Below, piece by piece: positions 29,493 through 30,760 of a stretch of DNA of 30,760 nt. The notes under the pieces were generated by a model. The model ran no database searches and was not told the origin of the DNA. It saw nothing but the letters and a program-made list of their open reading frames with translations. The stretch comes from a virus. The stretch covers positions 1 to 30,760 of the IMG/VR virus record IMGVR_UViG_3300030101_002756; one strand, 5' to 3'. The stretch's first letter is position 1, and every line of letters starts with the position of its first letter. Both the position numbers and the translations under genes were made by a program.

Positions 29493-29710
29493 TATTTACA
29501 GCTTTTGTATCTTGCTAACTCTTTTTCTAATTCTACTATTCTATCTTCGCACTCATTTAATACTTTGATTTTCTTTTCAAGTCGTTTTTCTAATACAAGT
29601 ATATCTTCATCAAGTTGTGCAATTTGGCTATAGGCTATACCCATTGTAAAGATAATACCAACTATCCAAATTATGTTGCCAACCGATAATGTCAAATCTT
29701 TTTGTATCAT
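29492..29710 (-). CDS. Small membrane-anchored coiled-coil protein, spanin-like candidate
   Basis: The 72-residue product begins with a hydrophobic helix (VGNIIWIVGIIFTMGIAY, 10-27) and continues as a strong coiled coil (LDEDILVLEKRLEKKIKVLN). This is the shape of an i-spanin, the inner-membrane half of the outer-membrane disruption complex in Gram-negative hosts. I did not find a lipobox partner, so the role is unproven. The ATG overlaps the stop of the small basic gene (ATGA). Confidence 0.5.
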   Translation of the reverse strand: MIQKDLTLSVGNIIWIVGIIFTMGIAYSQIAQLDEDILVLEKRLEKKIKVLNECEDRIVELEKELARYKSCK

Positions 29711-29829
29711 CTTCCTTGACCTCTGTATTTCTTTTTATATCCTTTTTGCCCTTTAGAAGCATTTTTAGAGTGTTTTTTACGCTTTACTTTTGGTTTTGAT
29801 ACAAAACTACTTACTACCTTTCTTGCCAT
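29707..29829 (-). CDS. 40-residue very basic protein
   Basis: The product is MARKVVSSFVSKPKVKRKKH followed by SKNASKGQKGYKKKYRGQGR. I recall short basic proteins ending in YKK.YRGQGR near lysis and head genes of Bacteroidetes phages; their function is unknown (a head-internal, nucleic-acid-binding role is a guess). It overlaps the holin-like gene by 23 bases and the next gene by ATGA. Confidence 0.65.
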   Translation of the reverse strand: MARKVVSSFVSKPKVKRKKHSKNASKGQKGYKKKYRGQGR

Positions 29830-29980
29830 TCTTATAGTCAATAAATCGTTGTGCTGTATATAGTATAGACAACAGCAATAGTATAATCTGTAATATTTGC
29901 TCGACCTCTGTAAATGAAATAAATAGCGTTATACTATTTAGTCCGAGCACATCTGCGTTTTGTGTTATTAGATCTTTCAT
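29807..29980 (-). CDS. 57-residue holin-like membrane protein
   Basis: The product starts MKDLITQNADVLGLNSITLF and contains one long hydrophobic segment (VEQILQIILLLLSILYTAQR, about 26-45) followed by a basic end (NGKKGSK). Size and topology fit a class III-type holin or a small accessory membrane protein. It overlaps the short ORF before it by 47 bases and the basic gene after it by 23. Confidence 0.58.
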   Translation of the reverse strand: MKDLITQNADVLGLNSITLFISFTEVEQILQIILLLLSILYTAQRFIDYKNGKKGSK

Positions 29981-30038
29981 CTTTTTTATCTAAATATGCT
30001 TTCAGTTTTCTTATGTTTTTTTCTTTCGGCTTATACAT
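29934..30038 (-). CDS. 34-codon basic ORF, uncertain gene
   Basis: The product is MYKPKEKNIRKLKAYLDKKD followed by ERSNNTKRRCARTK. The ATG overlaps the stop of the connector gene in the TAATG pattern used throughout this genome, which supports translation. Against it stand its shortness and the 47-base overlap with the holin-like gene. It could mainly serve to hand ribosomes on to the next gene. Confidence 0.4.
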   Translation of the reverse strand: MYKPKEKNIRKLKAYLDKKDERSNNTKRRCARTK

Positions 30039-30601
30039 TAGTCAATACTCAAATCAGGTGTTAGAAAATCGTCTAATGTAATACCTCTTCTTTTAGGCAC
30101 ATTATCTACATTCATTCCTGAATAGTAATTAGCTTTTGTAGGTGCTAAATCTTCATTTGTATTAGTATTATATTCAGGCACCAAACTATTATTATGTCTT
30201 AACCAATCTATAAGTCTTTCTGTATACCACTCTGCAGTATTACGCACAACCTCTCTTAAGTAATTTAATTCTTCTAAACTTGCATTTTCAGAAGTTTCAC
30301 TTGTTTTGCGCACAATATTAGCGTTCATAATTTTATAACCAAGAAATGGTAAACATTCATATAGTGTCCAATGAACTAATGCGTCTGCTATATAGTTATC
30401 AACAAGTGTTTCGTAATTACCTGCCAACGAGCCACCTTGAATATCACTCTGTAGCTTGTTATACAAGTCTGTTCCAAGTTTAGGGTGTATATGTAGATCT
30501 TGTGCTACTTTCAAATATGGTCGTAACAATTGCGCATCAACATTACCATTTATTGTTGTTGACTTTCTTAATCTTCCTTCTGATATAAATAATACTGGCA
30601 T
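30038..30601 (-). CDS. DUF6712-like head-tail connector protein
   Basis: The 187-residue product reads MPVLFISEGRLRKSTTINGN, then LLRPYLKVAQDLHIHPKLGT followed by DLYNKLQ, and NYIADALVHWTLYECLPFL. I recognise this order (start on an i.e.dlk..t.i.gnvd segment, then HI.p.LGt.ly.kl) from proteins beside the portal in Bacteroidetes phages, likely neck or connector proteins. Its ATG overlaps the portal stop (TAATG), which supports the reading of the C-terminal fragment at 30601-30760 as portal. Confidence 0.65.
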   Translation of the reverse strand: MPVLFISEGRLRKSTTINGNVDAQLLRPYLKVAQDLHIHPKLGTDLYNKLQSDIQGGSLAGNYETLVDNYIADALVHWTLYECLPFLGYKIMNANIVRKTSETSENASLEELNYLREVVRNTAEWYTERLIDWLRHNNSLVPEYNTNTNEDLAPTKANYYSGMNVDNVPKRRGITLDDFLTPDLSID

Positions 30602-30760
30602 TATAGTCTTCCTTGTTTGGGCATATCAATAGGTGCTTGATAAATCCTTTGATCGTTATCTTCAGGTCTAAACCCTCTTGCTCGTGCCTTTGTTTTGTTA
30701 ATTACCTCGTCTGTATCGTAGTTTGGTTTTCCTGTTCCAAACTTTCTAAAATATATTTCT
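30601..30760 (-). CDS. C-terminal end of the portal gene (other part at 1-1574)
   Basis: The minus-strand frame from 30760 reads EIYFRKFGTGKPNYDTDEVI, then KTKARARGFRPEDNDQRIYQ and APIDMPKQGRL before a TAA at 30601. I recall a closing pattern KA...GF.P..ND..vy..PiDMP..G at the end of portals with this extension. The 160 bases are one base plus 53 codons and position 1 leaves two bases over, so joining the two ends keeps the frame and yields AGA at the junction. No start codon lies inside the fragment in this frame that would make it a gene on its own apart from an internal ATG near the end. Confidence 0.8.
   Translation of the reverse strand, partial: EIYFRKFGTGKPNYDTDEVINKTKARARGFRPEDNDQRIYQAPIDMPKQGRL

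Noticed and set aside
1-30760. Lysogeny functions, tRNA genes, CRISPR arrays and insertion sequences
   Set aside because: I found no integrase, excisionase, repressor, transposase, tRNA cloverleaf or regularly spaced repeats. Absence of lysogeny genes suggests but does not prove a lytic phage.

Overview
The window reads as an almost complete, AT-rich genome of a small tailed (siphovirus-type) phage that probably infects a Bacteroidetes/Flavobacteriia host. Every convincing gene lies on the minus strand. Start codons have A-rich upstream sequence instead of Shine-Dalgarno motifs, and many genes are joined by TAATG, TGATG or ATGA stop/start overlaps. The XkdF-type protease, capsid, portal, 3-TM holin, M15 endolysin, DUF3127-like ssDNA-binding protein and NinG protein all look like versions found in Bacteroidetes phages. 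I see no tRNA, CRISPR, insertion sequence, integrase, repressor or DNA polymerase.

The portal gene runs off position 1, and its C-terminus re-enters in the matching frame at position 30760. The map is therefore probably circular (or circularly permuted), or circular with a small gap. Read in transcription order the genome starts at the AT-rich, repeat-bearing gap at 27487-27686 and runs leftward. First comes a replication and recombination module at 27486-22795: annealing-protein candidate, ssDNA-binding protein, DnaA-like DNA-binding protein, DnaD-like initiator, loader candidate, NinG. Next are a sigma-factor-like gene with a structured leader (22726-22187) and small zinc-ribbon and DUF3310 genes.

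The most interesting region is 21329-17470, a tightly overlapped DNA-hypermodification cassette. It encodes a ParB-like protein, a JBP/TET-family dioxygenase, a class II glutamine amidotransferase, a GNAT acyltransferase, a protein resembling amino-acid:DNA transferases (aGPT-Pplase/ADDT), and a P-loop kinase resembling 5-hydroxymethyluracil DNA kinases. The kinase stop overlaps the start of the terminase small subunit. No cytosine methyltransferase or dUMP hydroxymethylase is visible. I infer that thymine in phage DNA is oxidised in place to 5-hydroxymethyluracil and then phosphorylated, aminated/aminoacylated and perhaps acylated before packaging.

The late region follows: terminases (17470-15817), then a tail module from 15715 (tail chaperone with a candidate -1 frameshift, tail completion/neck-like proteins, large tail proteins, fibre, tape measure). 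Then comes a head module from 7103 (XkdF-like protease fusion, coiled-coil and acidic scaffold-like proteins, major capsid, tail-tube-like protein, small structural proteins, lectin-fold protein, portal). Across the sequence ends lie the portal C-terminus, a DUF6712-like connector and a lysis/membrane module ending with a metallophosphoesterase at 27687. Three intergenic gaps share the motif TATATTTACTA and may carry late promoters. Coding density is very high and no gap exceeds about 205 bases.
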